Assembly: GCA_002794775.1 (NCBI GenBank)
Contig: NBAY01000009.1
Span: 1 to 64,000, forward strand
Length of the DNA stretch: 64,000 bases
Origin: Porodaedalea pini
Lineage: Eukaryota; Basidiomycota; Agaricomycetes; Hymenochaetales; Hymenochaetaceae
Direction: 5' to 3'
A program made the translations under genes and the position numbers. The notes under the pieces are model-generated. The model saw only the letters and a list, made by a program, of their open reading frames with translations. It was not told the origin of the DNA and did no database searches. Numbering within the stretch: the first letter of the stretch is position 1; each line of letters starts with the position of its first letter. Shown here in pieces: positions 25,224 to 34,974 of the stretch.

Positions 25224-25543
25224 GGTTCGGGATCGCTTCGCCGACTTGTCGTCGCTAGTGGCTGTGACTGGACTGAAGGTTGTAGACTAGAGTATCACGC
25301 GTCTGATAGCGTGAAATAGACGGGGAATGCGTCGAGCACTAGCTCGAATTGCCAGAACGTTGGTACGAATCCAAGAAATGGTTGAGCCAGATTTCAGTGC
25401 GTCCGTCACACGTCACACGATAAATATGTACACGTGAATATCTAGACAAGAACCGGATCTGCGTCCAGCTCGAGCGCTTCAAACTTAATTGCAGACGTCG
25501 CTGTCAGCGTGCACTCATCAATATCCCTCAACTTTAAGCCATT
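25224..25543. promoter_or_regulatory. Shared upstream region of the proline-rich and Nudix genes
   Basis: 320 bp between two divergent start codons, holding both 5' UTRs and promoters. No specific motif stands out. Confidence 0.45.
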
Positions 25544-26651
25544 ATGGACGTCGTCAGCGATAGCTCAACGCCGTTTGGCGTGCCCCCAGACGTGGTCAAC
25601 CAGCTATCACCAAAGTCACAAACGGCCATCGCGCGTCTTCTAGGCCACAAAGCCGAGTCCTTCGATCTGTCTGTGCTTATTCTCTCTTGCATCCATCCAA
25701 CCCTGAATCTGCTTGCTTTTCCCCTCTGTGTTGTACTAGAACTAAATACCCAACAACGAAACTGGCTGCTGTCTTGGTGCTGTTATATGAAAGGGCGGGC
25801 GAACTGCATGTCCTGCTCACAACGCGCTCGAAGAAACTCCGATCTCATCCAGGCCAGACTGCCTTGCCGGGCGGAAAATGTGACGACTCTGATGTGGACA
25901 TTGTTGATACTGCCGTGAGTTCTTCCCTTAACTTCGTGCTGATCTGCTACCTTCAATTTTGTGATAGTATCGAGAAGCGAATGAGGAAGTCGGTCTGCCC
26001 CGAAACTCGCCTTCAATCCATGCCATTTGCGTCCTTCGGCCGTCTTTATCCAAATACCGCCTTCTCGTAACTCCCGTAGTTTCTCTTCTCTCCGACTTGA
26101 GCATACTGGACTCGCTAGTGCCTTGTGAAGGAGAGGTCGATGCAATCTTTGAACACCCATTAGAGGCCATCCTTGACCCATCTCTTGCTGAGGACCTGCC
26201 TCTAGCAAAGAAGGGCGGAGAACATTGGCCGTATGAAGAAGAATTATATGTAAGTATTCTAAAAAGACCCAATTCGTGTTTTCCTGACGTTTGTTGCGCG
26301 TCGCAGAACGTGTCCGATACTCAGGTAATGAATGGCGTGGGCTACAGAATGCATCGTCTGCGAAGTACCGGGTCACCAATCAAAGGCCTCACTGCCGACA
26401 TTCTCGTAAGTCAATCCACATGCTTTCATTAAATCTGGAGCTCACAATGGGTGACAATATAGATTATGGCGGCAGAAATTGCATTCGATCGCGGTCCAGT
26501 CTACGACCGCTGGGCACCAGGACAAGTAGACTCGTTTGCCGGCCTCGCCCGAATGCTCGACGAGCACGAAGACGCTTTGCGGAAATCTCTCGGAGTCAGA
26601 GTCGGCACCGAAAGCAAACATTCTTCTCGGGAACATCTTCCCGCAGCATAA
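25544..26651 (+). CDS. PCD1: Nudix hydrolase, coenzyme A diphosphatase type (PCD1/NUDT7-like)
   Basis: Five exons (25544-25668, 25740-25914, 25968-26249, 26307-26405, 26463-26651) encode 289 residues. The CoA-diphosphatase signature appears as LLTTRSKKLRSHPGQTALPGG, immediately before the Nudix box, whose helix reads YREANEEVGL at about 101-110 with the metal-binding REANEE core. The first Glu of the canonical box is replaced by Asp in the segment GGKCDDSD, which is common in this subfamily. Enzymes of this type split CoA or oxidised CoA into phosphopantetheine and 3',5'-ADP, often in peroxisomes; the C-terminus here (LPAA) is not a standard PTS1, so the location is open. Exon 1 joins exon 2 with phase 2 at a GTCTGT donor, the least certain junction. 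Confidence 0.9.
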
Positions 26652-27141
26652 AGAACGACTCAGCTGTGGTGCTCTTGTAGAGTACGCTATACGCAGCGTG
26701 CGTGCGCACTTCCTGTTGTGTTATAATCAGAAGCTTACAAATATATATGTATCTTTTGAAACGAAGTGAAGTGAAATGGAACATTGCGAGATATCCTCCT
26801 TTCGCTAATGAATTATCATGCAAAATTACTGATATATAAAGCTATATATTAGTCTACAGACGTACGTATATCTCGGGTGAACTGTTTCGTTTTTCAGTCA
26901 ATTTCCAATTTTCTTCCTTTCTTCCTGTAGTTTGCTAGCTGTCGGGTCTCACAGTTTCTTTCAGGGGCTGCGTGCCCCAGTTCGTTTTGTATTCAATGCC
27001 ATTGAGGGTATCTATCGTACAACTTGCGTCAAGAAATTACATCAAAATACAAATCATGTCGCGGTTCAAACGAAAAGCGAAAGCGAGTAGAATAATAAAA
27101 GCACAAAAAAGATTTTTTCATTTAGGTTCAAAAAATATTAA
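26652..27141. other. Convergent 3' ends of the Nudix and Hsp40 genes
   Basis: 490 bp between two stop codons that face each other. AT-rich, consistent with two 3' UTRs and polyadenylation sites. I see no gene. Confidence 0.55.
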
Positions 27142-28465
27142 TCAGCTAAGCACCTTCCGTACGCCCTCGCGCTGTGCCGGCGTCAATCGGTCGGGGAAGA
27201 TGATCTCCCAGCGAACAATAAGGTCTCCTTTACGCTTCACATTGCCCTCCTTCCTTATCGGCATTCCCTCACCCGGCACACGGCTCTCGGCCCCAGGCTT
27301 GATCACGCCAATAGGCAGCGGCACGCTCAAGCGCCGTCCATCAAGGTGCTCGATCGTCCGCACGCCCCCACCGACGTTCGTCAAAGCATCGATAAGCGGT
27401 ACTTTCTCACGCACGATGAGCTCGTTCCCCTCACGCGAGAAGCGCGGGTGCGGCTTCTCCTCGACCACGAACACGAGATCCTGCGCATCACCAGACGAGG
27501 AGACCTCATTCCCCGCACGCGGGAAACGGATCTTCGTCCCGCTCTTCCACCCGGGGAGCACCGCGATCTCGAGGACTTTTTCTTCCGTGCGCCCTGAAAG
27601 GAGGCGACGCCCGACTTTGAGGTGCTTCGTCGCGCCTGAGTAGAGGTCCTCGAGCGAAAGTTTCAAGGGACGCGTGATTTCGGAGGGTTCACGTTCGGGT
27701 GGCGGGGTGGAGAAGGAGCTGCGGCGTTGCTGCTGCTGGGGGCGTGGTCGGCGAGGCATACCGCCACCCATCCCACCTCCCATTCCGCCAGGCATTCCAC
27801 CCGGCATGCCACCACCCATGAAGAATGTGTGTCCGTCGTCATCGTCATCGTCCATTCCACCGCCGAACATGCTCCCTAGGCCACTGCCTCCGCTGCCGCC
27901 CATAGATTTGAAGAATTGTCTACACAAGAACTCCAGTCAACAAATCGTCATCCATTTAATAAAACCAAAACAGTACTTACTCGAAGATGCGGTTGGGATC
28001 TGAGGGCGAGAACCGTGTGGAACGGGCACCTGCGCCCCCTGGCCCGCCCGAGGTGAATGAAAAAGTAGTGCCGCCCGGGAATCCGCCAAATGAGCCTCCG
28101 CCCGAGGGGAAACCACCGGCGCCGAAGGGGCTGCCGGATGGCCCACCAGGAGCAGGTCCGCCGCCCTTGAGCCCCTCCTCGCCGAATTGGTCATAGATGG
28201 CGCGCTTGTCCTTGTCGTTCAGAACTTCAAACGCCTCTGAGATCTAAGTAAGAGCGAAAGTAGTCAGCCAAATGGTACAGAGACATAGATGAGACAATAG
28301 ATATGAAAAGCATGAGCTTACCTCCTTGAACTTTTGGGATGACTCTTCTGAGCCATTGTTACGGTCGGGGTGCCATTTGAGCGCGGCCTTGCGGTAGGCC
28401 TTCTTGATGTCGTTGTCTGAGGCATCGCGGGAGACGTCGAGCAGCTTGTAGTAGTCTTTACCCAT
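27142..28465 (-). CDS. SIS1: Type II Hsp40 (DnaJ) co-chaperone, Sis1-like
   Basis: Exons 28465-28322, 28243-27981 and 27919-27142 give 394 residues. The J domain starts at residue 4 (DYYKLLDVSRDAS), carries the HPD motif in KWHPDRNNGSEE, and ends around IYDQFGEEGLKGG. A Gly/Phe-rich region follows, then a DPNRIFEQFF segment, then a Gly/Met-rich run of GGM and GGMP units. There is no Cys-rich zinc domain, so this is type II. Two C-terminal beta domains bind substrate (EVLEI-type strands, GTKIRFPRAGNE, then GVIKPGAESRVPGEGMP). The end lies near TPAQREGVRKVLS; there is no EEVD-type tail, as expected for an Hsp40. It delivers clients to cytosolic/nuclear Hsp70, and Sis1 is essential in yeast. Confidence 0.95.
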
Positions 28466-28949
28466 GACTTTGTGAGGAGTGTATAGATGGCAAGTCTATG
28501 ATGATGAGTGTTTAGAGCTTAAGCGCGTCAGAGAGGCGTGGCTGCGTATTTAAGATGGGGGGAGTCGGGTTCGGATTCGGAGGGAGCCTTGTCGAACGAA
28601 GCCGAATGTAAACGAATAATCGAGAACGGCCTAGACGTCATATCACGTGACCTCATATTACCGTCTTTATTCGTTTGGCATCTACTTTGCTTGAAATACT
28701 TTCTTCGTTTGGTTGATATTTCTGCGTTTCACGCACTTTCCTGCACTTTCTGAGCGGCTTAAAATCTCGCTTTCTAGATGTATTCGTATCACGGAGCGAA
28801 GGCGTGTGCTGTGTACTAGCAAGTGATCGGTGGTTATTCTGGCGGTGCAAGCACGTTTCCGTCCAACTTTCATTTCCAATGTAGTGCAATCTGGGTATTC
28901 ATAGTTAGTGCGTTCAATGTTACATTTTTTGACTTTTTAAAAAATCTGA
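28466..28949. other. Hsp40 upstream region and HAD 3' end
   Basis: 484 bp between two minus-strand genes. The right half is AT-rich, consistent with 3' UTR of the HAD gene; the left part is the Hsp40 promoter. I could not pick out a certain heat-shock element. Confidence 0.45.
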
Positions 28950-29726
28950 TCAGCTCTGCTTCTCTCTCGCCTCTGCCATTTCGCCCAGAGTCTTGAACCG
29001 GAAATCATAAGTTGCCTGTGAATCGATCCCAATCGTTGCGTCGTCGCGCTCAATCCACGCCGAGCATAACCCTAGCGCGTTCGCAGGTTCGTGATCGTGG
29101 AATAGGCTATTCGCCGTGATGAGCACCTTCTCCTTGTCGATGCCGAGTTTCTCCTCGATTGTCTTCAGCGCCGCCTCGAAATTCGCGGGATCCGGCTTGT
29201 ATGCGCCTAAATCCTGCGCGGTGAGCACAATATCGAACACGCCTCCCCCAGATTCCAGCACGGGCCTCGTGTATGTGTTGAATGAGTAGTTGTCGATGTT
29301 CGAGAGGACGATAAGCTTATAGTGTTTCTTGAGCGAGGCAAGCGCGGCGACGGTGTCGGGGAACACAGGCCACAGCGCGATAGAGCGCCCGAACGCGGCG
29401 TCCTCTGCGGGCGTGGACGACGTCCCGAGACGTGTGGCGAATGCGGCGTGCACGGCACCGAGGAGCTCATTGTAGGGCATGTCTGGGTGCTGCGCTTGCA
29501 GATCCTTCTCGACGGAGTAGAACGCGAGGAGCGCGTCTTTCTTAGAGAAGGGCGAGTGTGCACGCTGGAGAACGGGTTGCAACGCGGTGAATAAACCTGT
29601 CTCCCAATCCTGAAGCCAGAGTCAGAGGATGTTAGATTGTTGTAAGGATAATCGTTGGCTCACTACTAAAGTGCCATAGACATCGGACACAAGAGCGTCG
29701 AACTGACCGAGTGTCTTTGGTTGCAT
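28950..29726 (-). CDS. HAD-superfamily hydrolase, haloacid dehalogenase type II-like
   Basis: Two exons (29726-29664 and 29609-28950; intron 54 bp) encode 240 residues. Motif I is DVYGTLVD with the nucleophile at Asp15, and it straddles the intron. Motif II is LIVLSNIDN, motif III has the Lys in AYKPDPANF, and motif IV is represented by SLFHDHEPA. Residues about 20-100 form the helical cap. Proteins like this hydrolyse 2-haloacids or small phosphoesters; the natural substrate is unknown. The Met at 29726 was chosen because it sits directly ahead of motif I. The gene is divergent from the Vtc1-like gene across 286 bp. Confidence 0.9.
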
Positions 29727-30012
29727 ATTCAATGGTCTGAGGATACTTTCTCGTTGATCGGTGATGCACAGGCAGCGCTGAATGTACCAGGAGTCTGTAT
29801 GCTGCTGGCGTATATATAACGCGTCATACTTATGGCAAGACGCGCCGGGTAAACTTGCGTTGCGGAACAACAAACGCTAAAACTTGTTCACCCACAGCTT
29901 TATCTAATCTCTAGCTTGGCTCTTCAAGTTGCCGTCCCGCCTGCACGCTCTCTCCTTCCGTCCATCCGCACATTCCTTTCGACCCCCTCACTTCTTACCT
30001 CAAAAGAAGAAA
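29727..30012. promoter_or_regulatory. Shared upstream region of the HAD and Vtc1-like genes
   Basis: 286 bp between divergent start codons. The right half, just before the plus-strand start, is C/T-rich (29930-30000), a common fungal core-promoter feature. Confidence 0.45.
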
Positions 30013-31038
30013 ATGGCTTCGGCGAGCACGTCGCAAAAAGGGAACACGACCACAAGCTCCGAGGGTCTTATCACGCGTTCCTGGCACGCCGTGCTCTCCC
30101 CGTTCTCGTCCTCGGCGCTTGAGGCGCTTCCAGACACCTCGCAGCGCAACCGCGACCGTGAGACCCGCGCCGATAGGATCCCAGAGGGCGAGGGCGATGT
30201 TGTCGTTCGTGACTACAGTGCTATCAATAACAACCAAAACGGCAGTGGCGGAGGGAACGTGAATGACGATGGGACGGATGGCGGACGTGTGGAGCCTGCG
30301 AGCGCCGTACCTGTGTCCGTACGCGTGCCCAAGAAGATCCCGACGCCGATAAGGGTCGAGGGAAAGGTATGGTTTGCCAACGAGCGCAGTGAGTGCCTCC
30401 TTTTCTTCTGTTTCCGAGCCGATGGAACTGCAAGAAACTGCCTCCGTTTTCTAGCTTGGCTGTCGTACCTCAACATCGGCGTCCTCATTGGCACGCTCGC
30501 TCTCGCGCTCTTCAACGCCTCCGAAGATGCTGTGGCGCGCAACTTTGCATACATCTACGCCCTCATCAGTATCGGTGTGCTGGTAAGCGTGCAATCATTT
30601 TGGTCTTTCTCTGACCCTTGGATGAATTTGACGGAACAGGTATATGGCTGGGTCGTGTACCAAAAACGGATCACGATGATCCGGAAGCGGGATCCGGGGC
30701 CATTCGGTGCGTCACATATTGCTTTATTTCTCTATGTGCTCACTGACAGACTCTGCACAAACAGACCAGATCGGCGGACCCGTCATCATCTCCGCCCTGC
30801 TCTTCTTCGCCGTGCTTGCAAACTTTGTCATCCGAGGTCCGTACCCCTTGCCCATATCTTTCCATCTCCTAATCCGAACACACACCCCCGTTGCCCTTCG
30901 CCTGGCATCAGTTCAAGAAGTGTGAGTTCTGGATGCACTCGCATTAATATTTGCACTTTCTTTTCTGTGGTATGCTGACTTATTCCAATCTTCGAATCTT
31001 GCAGACGACGCAAAGGTGTGCCTATACCAGGAGAGTAA
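30013..31038 (+). CDS. VTC1: Vtc1-like DUF202 membrane protein (vacuolar transporter chaperone)
   Basis: Six exons (30013-30388, 30455-30582, 30640-30706, 30765-30836, 30912-30921, 31005-31038) encode 228 residues. Residues about 105-215 match the DUF202 domain: a conserved lead-in KIPTPIRVEGKVWFANERTW, span 1 (YLNIGVLIGTLALAL), span 2 (YIYALISIGVLVYGWVV), the basic loop RITMIRKRDPGPFDQ, and span 3 (VIISALLFFAVLANFVI). In yeast, Vtc1 is the membrane core of the vacuolar polyphosphate polymerase. The 105-residue hydrophilic N-terminal extension is longer than in yeast Vtc1 (129 residues in all). Exon 5 is only 10 bp. If the last intron is retained, translation stops at 30925 instead, giving a tail shorter by about 11 residues. 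Confidence 0.88.
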
Positions 31039-31908
31039 GGCCCGTTTCTTCAAGTTCCTTTCGCCGTCTGTGTCTGCTTTTACGCAACCCATGTACTCGT
31101 CTTTTGCATGCTCTTTCATTGTTTCAACCGTATTCGTTGCATTTCTATTGTTGTCATGCTTTCCCTTATCTTCTGTGCATATCTCACTTGTATGTTCTCT
31201 TCCGTCTGGGTCAGGTTGTGGACTCAAGAAAGTTCATGATGATGAAAATCTCATGCTTGTATAGTGGTCCGCTTAGACGACTTCGTCTCAGCTGCCTCAC
31301 ATGGAGTACGATTGGGCCCCTTAGCTTCTGACAGTGAATAAAAGCAATATACATTTTAGGCCTTTTGAAGACAAGTTCAAGCAAGAGTTGGATTGGATGG
31401 ATTGGATTGGATTGACAAGCGGTCACTGCGAGCGAAATAATGGAACTGAGGAAGCAAGTCATGTATCATCTGTCTGCAGGGTATCTGAGTGAAATGAAGA
31501 GACAAGAATGAATGGAAGGGAGGAAGGAGGATGGACAAATGACAGGAAAGAGAAAGCAGAGTTTTCAACGGTAAGGAGAGGGTGAAGATGTTTACTGGAA
31601 GGGCGGAAGGAATAACGCATGAAAGAAACATGGAAAGAAATGAAATGAAAAACATGCGGGTCAAGAGTAAGGAAGACTCAGGGTGAGGCGTAGCGTACCT
31701 GCGATCAAGGCCGACAGGGGAACTCGTCAGTAAGCCAAGAAGAGAGAGCAGGGATGATAACTCACTAAATATGAAGAGCAACCCGAGAAGGGGGAAAACG
31801 GAGAGCAGACAAGAGCGGGCAAGAGGAGCAAGATAATGTATCATTCAGCGTTCGTTCGCTCGTTCAAATTTAACATACGCGCATCATAAAAAAAAGACTC
31901 GGGTAAAA
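31039..31908. other. Convergent 3' region, strongly purine/pyrimidine-skewed
   Basis: 870 bp between the convergent ends of the Vtc1-like gene and the disordered-protein gene. From about 31420 to 31830 the plus strand is strikingly purine-rich (pyrimidine-rich on the minus strand), which fits a long 3' UTR of the minus-strand gene. A GATTG-type pentamer repeat lies at 31388-31414. No gene is supported. Confidence 0.5.
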
Positions 31909-33837
31909 CTACTCCTCGTCAGGGATCTCTCCCGCCGTAACAACGTCAGAGGGTGACGCAGCACGTACGGGCTTGACCTGCAGCATGTCCAACACGCTGT
32001 CGAATTCGTCATCAGCTACGGAAACGCCGTTGTGCACAGCCGCCATCGGCTTCGGTGTTGCTGCGCCATTCGCAATGGTCTCGAGCTTAACCTCTAGTTC
32101 AACAACCTCCTCGGGCTGGAGCGAGGTTTCCGCTTCTGCCGCGCTCTCCTCCTTGTCCTCGCTCTCCGGAACGGGAGCCTCCGCCTCATCCTTAGTCTCA
32201 CCAGTCACGCCTTCCGCCTCAACATGCTCGGCATCCTTAACCTCCGGAACGTCCAAAGCGAAACCAACACCCGGCTCCGCGTCCGACGTCATCGCAAATG
32301 GAGCCAGCTCGCCCTCCTCGCGCGGCAGCGCAGACTGTATATGCGCGCTGTCCAACTCGCGATCATCGTCATCCGACGCGAACGCGTCGTCGTAACTTTC
32401 GATGTCCGACGGGACTTCTGAGTGTTCGGGCTCGTGTTCGGACAGCGAATGCGACTCGTGCTCCGGCACCTCGGAGGTCGAGAAGGAGGGCTGCTCGATG
32501 TGCTCGTCTTCCGATGGTGCGTGTTCGGACGTTGTAGGCTGTTCCGGGGCCTCGTCGCCGCTGGTCGATATAGCAGCTGCTGCCTTCGCAGTCCGCGCCG
32601 CCTCTTCCTTCTCCTTTTTTTCGCGCTCTGCCTTCATCCGCGCCGGCGCGAGACCCACGCGCGGCTTCAATGTCGCCCCTCTCATCGGTGCTGCTCCCCG
32701 GGTAGTCTTTGCCGTCGCCGCCCGCGGCGGACTAGCCACAGGGCTGCGCGCTTTCGACGCGGATGCCGCAGTCGGCTTCGTAAGCCGTTCAAGCGCAGAT
32801 AAGGGTACAGTCGGTTTGTGCACGGGCGTGGGCAGTGCCTCCGCATCACGCGCACGAGCGAGGGACGCTTTCGTCGGAGCGTATAAACCCGAAGGCGTCT
32901 TCGGACGCGCCGCGCCTGCCATAGTCGCGCTGGGAGTCTTTGGGCGAGCAGCGGAGATTGAGGACGCAGTAGGCGTCTTTGCACGCGCAGTACTAGCTTT
33001 AGATGCGGAGCCGGAGGTGGATGCACGAAGTGCGTTAGGCGTTTTAGCGCGCGGCGTGGAGACGGGCGGGCTCTTCGTGCCGAGGCGTGACGCAGCACCG
33101 GCTCCTGTGGATGCAGTAGAGGCTCCAGTGCGCTGAGCCGTAAGAGATCTCGTAACTGGAGGTGTAGTCTTGTTTGGCGTCGAGGGCGTGGACTTGGACT
33201 GTACAGCGGCAGAAGATATAGGTGTGGTGCCGCGCGCGGCGGTACGCAATGCCGAATTTGTCGAGGCAGGATTGCTCTTGCTTGCTGTAAGCTTTCCAGG
33301 TGCACGCGCCGTTGTCGTCTGCGCTTTCTTGGACATGTCAAGTTTCTCAGCTTCTGTCACTGGTGTTGAATCAGTTGGCGGATCTGAGTTTGCTACTGGC
33401 TCCGGAGCGTCCTTCGCGATGCTTTCTGAAGATGCAGATAACGATGGAGGAGACAGATCCTTCGGCACATCCAAGGGCGGAGACACGAGTACCATTCGCT
33501 CAAGTTTGGCTAGGGCGGGCTGCGACAGTGATCTACGCAAATCATCAAAGTTAACCGCGTTCGACTCCGTCGTTCCGGGACTCGTCGTGCTCGAGCTGGT
33601 TTTCGACTGCGCTTGCTGCGGTGGCCATTCTCGACGCTCCTTGGCCTCGATCAGCGCCAAATCGCCCGTGTTATGGCTGACGACGCTCGTCGAACGTGAC
33701 GCAGAGGGCGAGGCCGTCGGCGACGCGCCAGCCGTGGACAGGCGTTTGCTTGCACGCTGCTCGAAGCGGCCGATGAGGTTGGCGACGCTCGGACGTGGCC
33801 GCTCGTCGGGTAGTCCCCTGATATTTGCGTTAGACAT
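31909..33837 (-). CDS. Intronless Ser/Thr/Pro/Ala-rich disordered protein with KTP repeats
   Basis: A single open frame of 642 residues. It begins with PRPSVANLIGRFEQRASKR, an N-terminal segment that looks conserved. The middle (about residues 180-360) is basic and Ala/Ser/Thr/Pro-rich with repeated units of the form RAKTP or RPKTPS, at least five of them, resembling proline-directed kinase sites in microtubule-associated proteins. A Lys/Glu/Arg-rich helical segment follows (about 395-425). The C-terminal third is very acidic and ends with DEFDSVLDMLQVKP and a Ser/Glu tail. I do not recognise a named family; a cytoskeleton- or chromatin-associated scaffold is a guess from composition. It is divergent from the hydrolase gene. 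Confidence 0.85.
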   Translation of the reverse strand: MSNANIRGLPDERPRPSVANLIGRFEQRASKRLSTAGASPTASPSASRSTSVVSHNTGDLALIEAKERREWPPQQAQSKTSSSTTSPGTTESNAVNFDDLRRSLSQPALAKLERMVLVSPPLDVPKDLSPPSLSASSESIAKDAPEPVANSDPPTDSTPVTEAEKLDMSKKAQTTTARAPGKLTASKSNPASTNSALRTAARGTTPISSAAVQSKSTPSTPNKTTPPVTRSLTAQRTGASTASTGAGAASRLGTKSPPVSTPRAKTPNALRASTSGSASKASTARAKTPTASSISAARPKTPSATMAGAARPKTPSGLYAPTKASLARARDAEALPTPVHKPTVPLSALERLTKPTAASASKARSPVASPPRAATAKTTRGAAPMRGATLKPRVGLAPARMKAEREKKEKEEAARTAKAAAAISTSGDEAPEQPTTSEHAPSEDEHIEQPSFSTSEVPEHESHSLSEHEPEHSEVPSDIESYDDAFASDDDDRELDSAHIQSALPREEGELAPFAMTSDAEPGVGFALDVPEVKDAEHVEAEGVTGETKDEAEAPVPESEDKEESAAEAETSLQPEEVVELEVKLETIANGAATPKPMAAVHNGVSVADDEFDSVLDMLQVKPVRAASPSDVVTAGEIPDEE

Positions 33838-33984
33838 TCTCTAGGATTTTTAGAGATTATTGCCTAGGGTTTTGTCTATTTGTACGGAGGGTGAGAGATG
33901 GTCGTTAGTAGGAAAGTACTTATGTGATTTATTTATGAGAGCATTAATGTTGTGCGACGCCAACGCGACTCGGCACCTGCCGTC
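33838..33984. promoter_or_regulatory. Compact 147-bp bidirectional upstream region
   Basis: The shortest divergent spacer in the window: start codons of the KTP-repeat protein and the alpha/beta hydrolase lie 147 bp apart, so their promoters must overlap. Confidence 0.5.
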
Positions 33985-34822
33985 ATGTCCGACATGGACG
34001 TGGTTGAGCTCCCCTCCGGACACAAAGTCGAGCTCTCTCTTAAACCACCAGCATTGCGCTCAGATGCGACGGCGCAGCTTGCAGTACTACTGCATCCTTG
34101 GTCATGGCTTGGGGGTTCCATGAACGACCCGTGCGCCTGTCATTGCTTTCCAGCAACCAGCATTTGTAACTAAAACGTCCCGAGTGTGTTACGGTTTCTT
34201 GCTCGCTCATTGCATGAGCGTGGCTTTCACGTCATTAGATACAACAGTCGTGGCGTGGGCCGCTCGAAGGGCCGTGCATCACTGACGGGCTCGCAAGAGG
34301 CACAAGACCTCCGTGAAATTGTACAATGGGCACTTGCCAAAGTCTCTAACGTCCGGCATTTACTTCTTGTCGTATGTTCCTTCTTCTTCTGTGCTTTCTA
34401 AAATATTTATCTACTTAATTATACAGGGCTACTCGCATGGAAGTCTTATTACTTCGCAACACCTCCCCTTGACCTCAAGCACTCTCAAAACTTCACACAT
34501 CCTCCTCTCTTATCCGCTCGGTCCACGTACTTTTCTCACCTTTTTCCGCTCCAAAGCCTACACCGCTGCAGCGAGTGCCCTCGTGCGCGATCCTGCAGCA
34601 CGAGCGCTCGTTATATATGGCGACCGCGACGAGTTCACCGGTGCAGAAAGCTACAAACAATGGGCGGCGCGACTACACTCGGAAAGCAAAGAAAACGCAG
34701 AAGAATCAGAGGGAAGGGTCACGATCTCCTGCATCGAAGGCGGGACTCATTTCTGGGGCCAGGGAAAGGCGGAAGAGATGCTGAGTGTCATTGAGCGCTG
34801 GTTAGATGAAGGGCAACAATAG
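33985..34822 (+). CDS. Small alpha/beta hydrolase
   Basis: Three exons (33985-34130, 34185-34371, 34427-34822) encode 242 residues. An early HPWSWLGGSMNDP segment corresponds to the oxyanion region. The nucleophile elbow is GYSHG at 112-116 (Ser114), created exactly at the exon 2/3 junction. The acid is the Asp in IYGDRDEFTG and the catalytic His lies in EGGTHFWGQ near the C-terminus. The layout matches small COG2945-type hydrolases. The substrate is unknown. Intron 1 ends at CCCGAG, an ordinary but pyrimidine-poor acceptor; the frame supports it. The gene is tail-to-tail with the peroxidase gene, 152 bp apart. Confidence 0.88.
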
Positions 34823-34974
34823 CTCTCCGGACTGCAAGGCGTTCAAACAAGACATTCGCATGTTTATTCCTTGGCAATCACAACTACAAGCGACATGAAG
34901 CCCTTACAGCGCGTAGCGTTACAATATTATGTACATAGAGCTCGTTGGCGAAAACAAGTAAGCCTTGAATGTGT

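Noticed and set aside
32402..33136. 244-codon plus-strand frame
   Set aside because: Antisense shadow of the Ala/Ser/Pro-rich intronless gene at 31909-33837.
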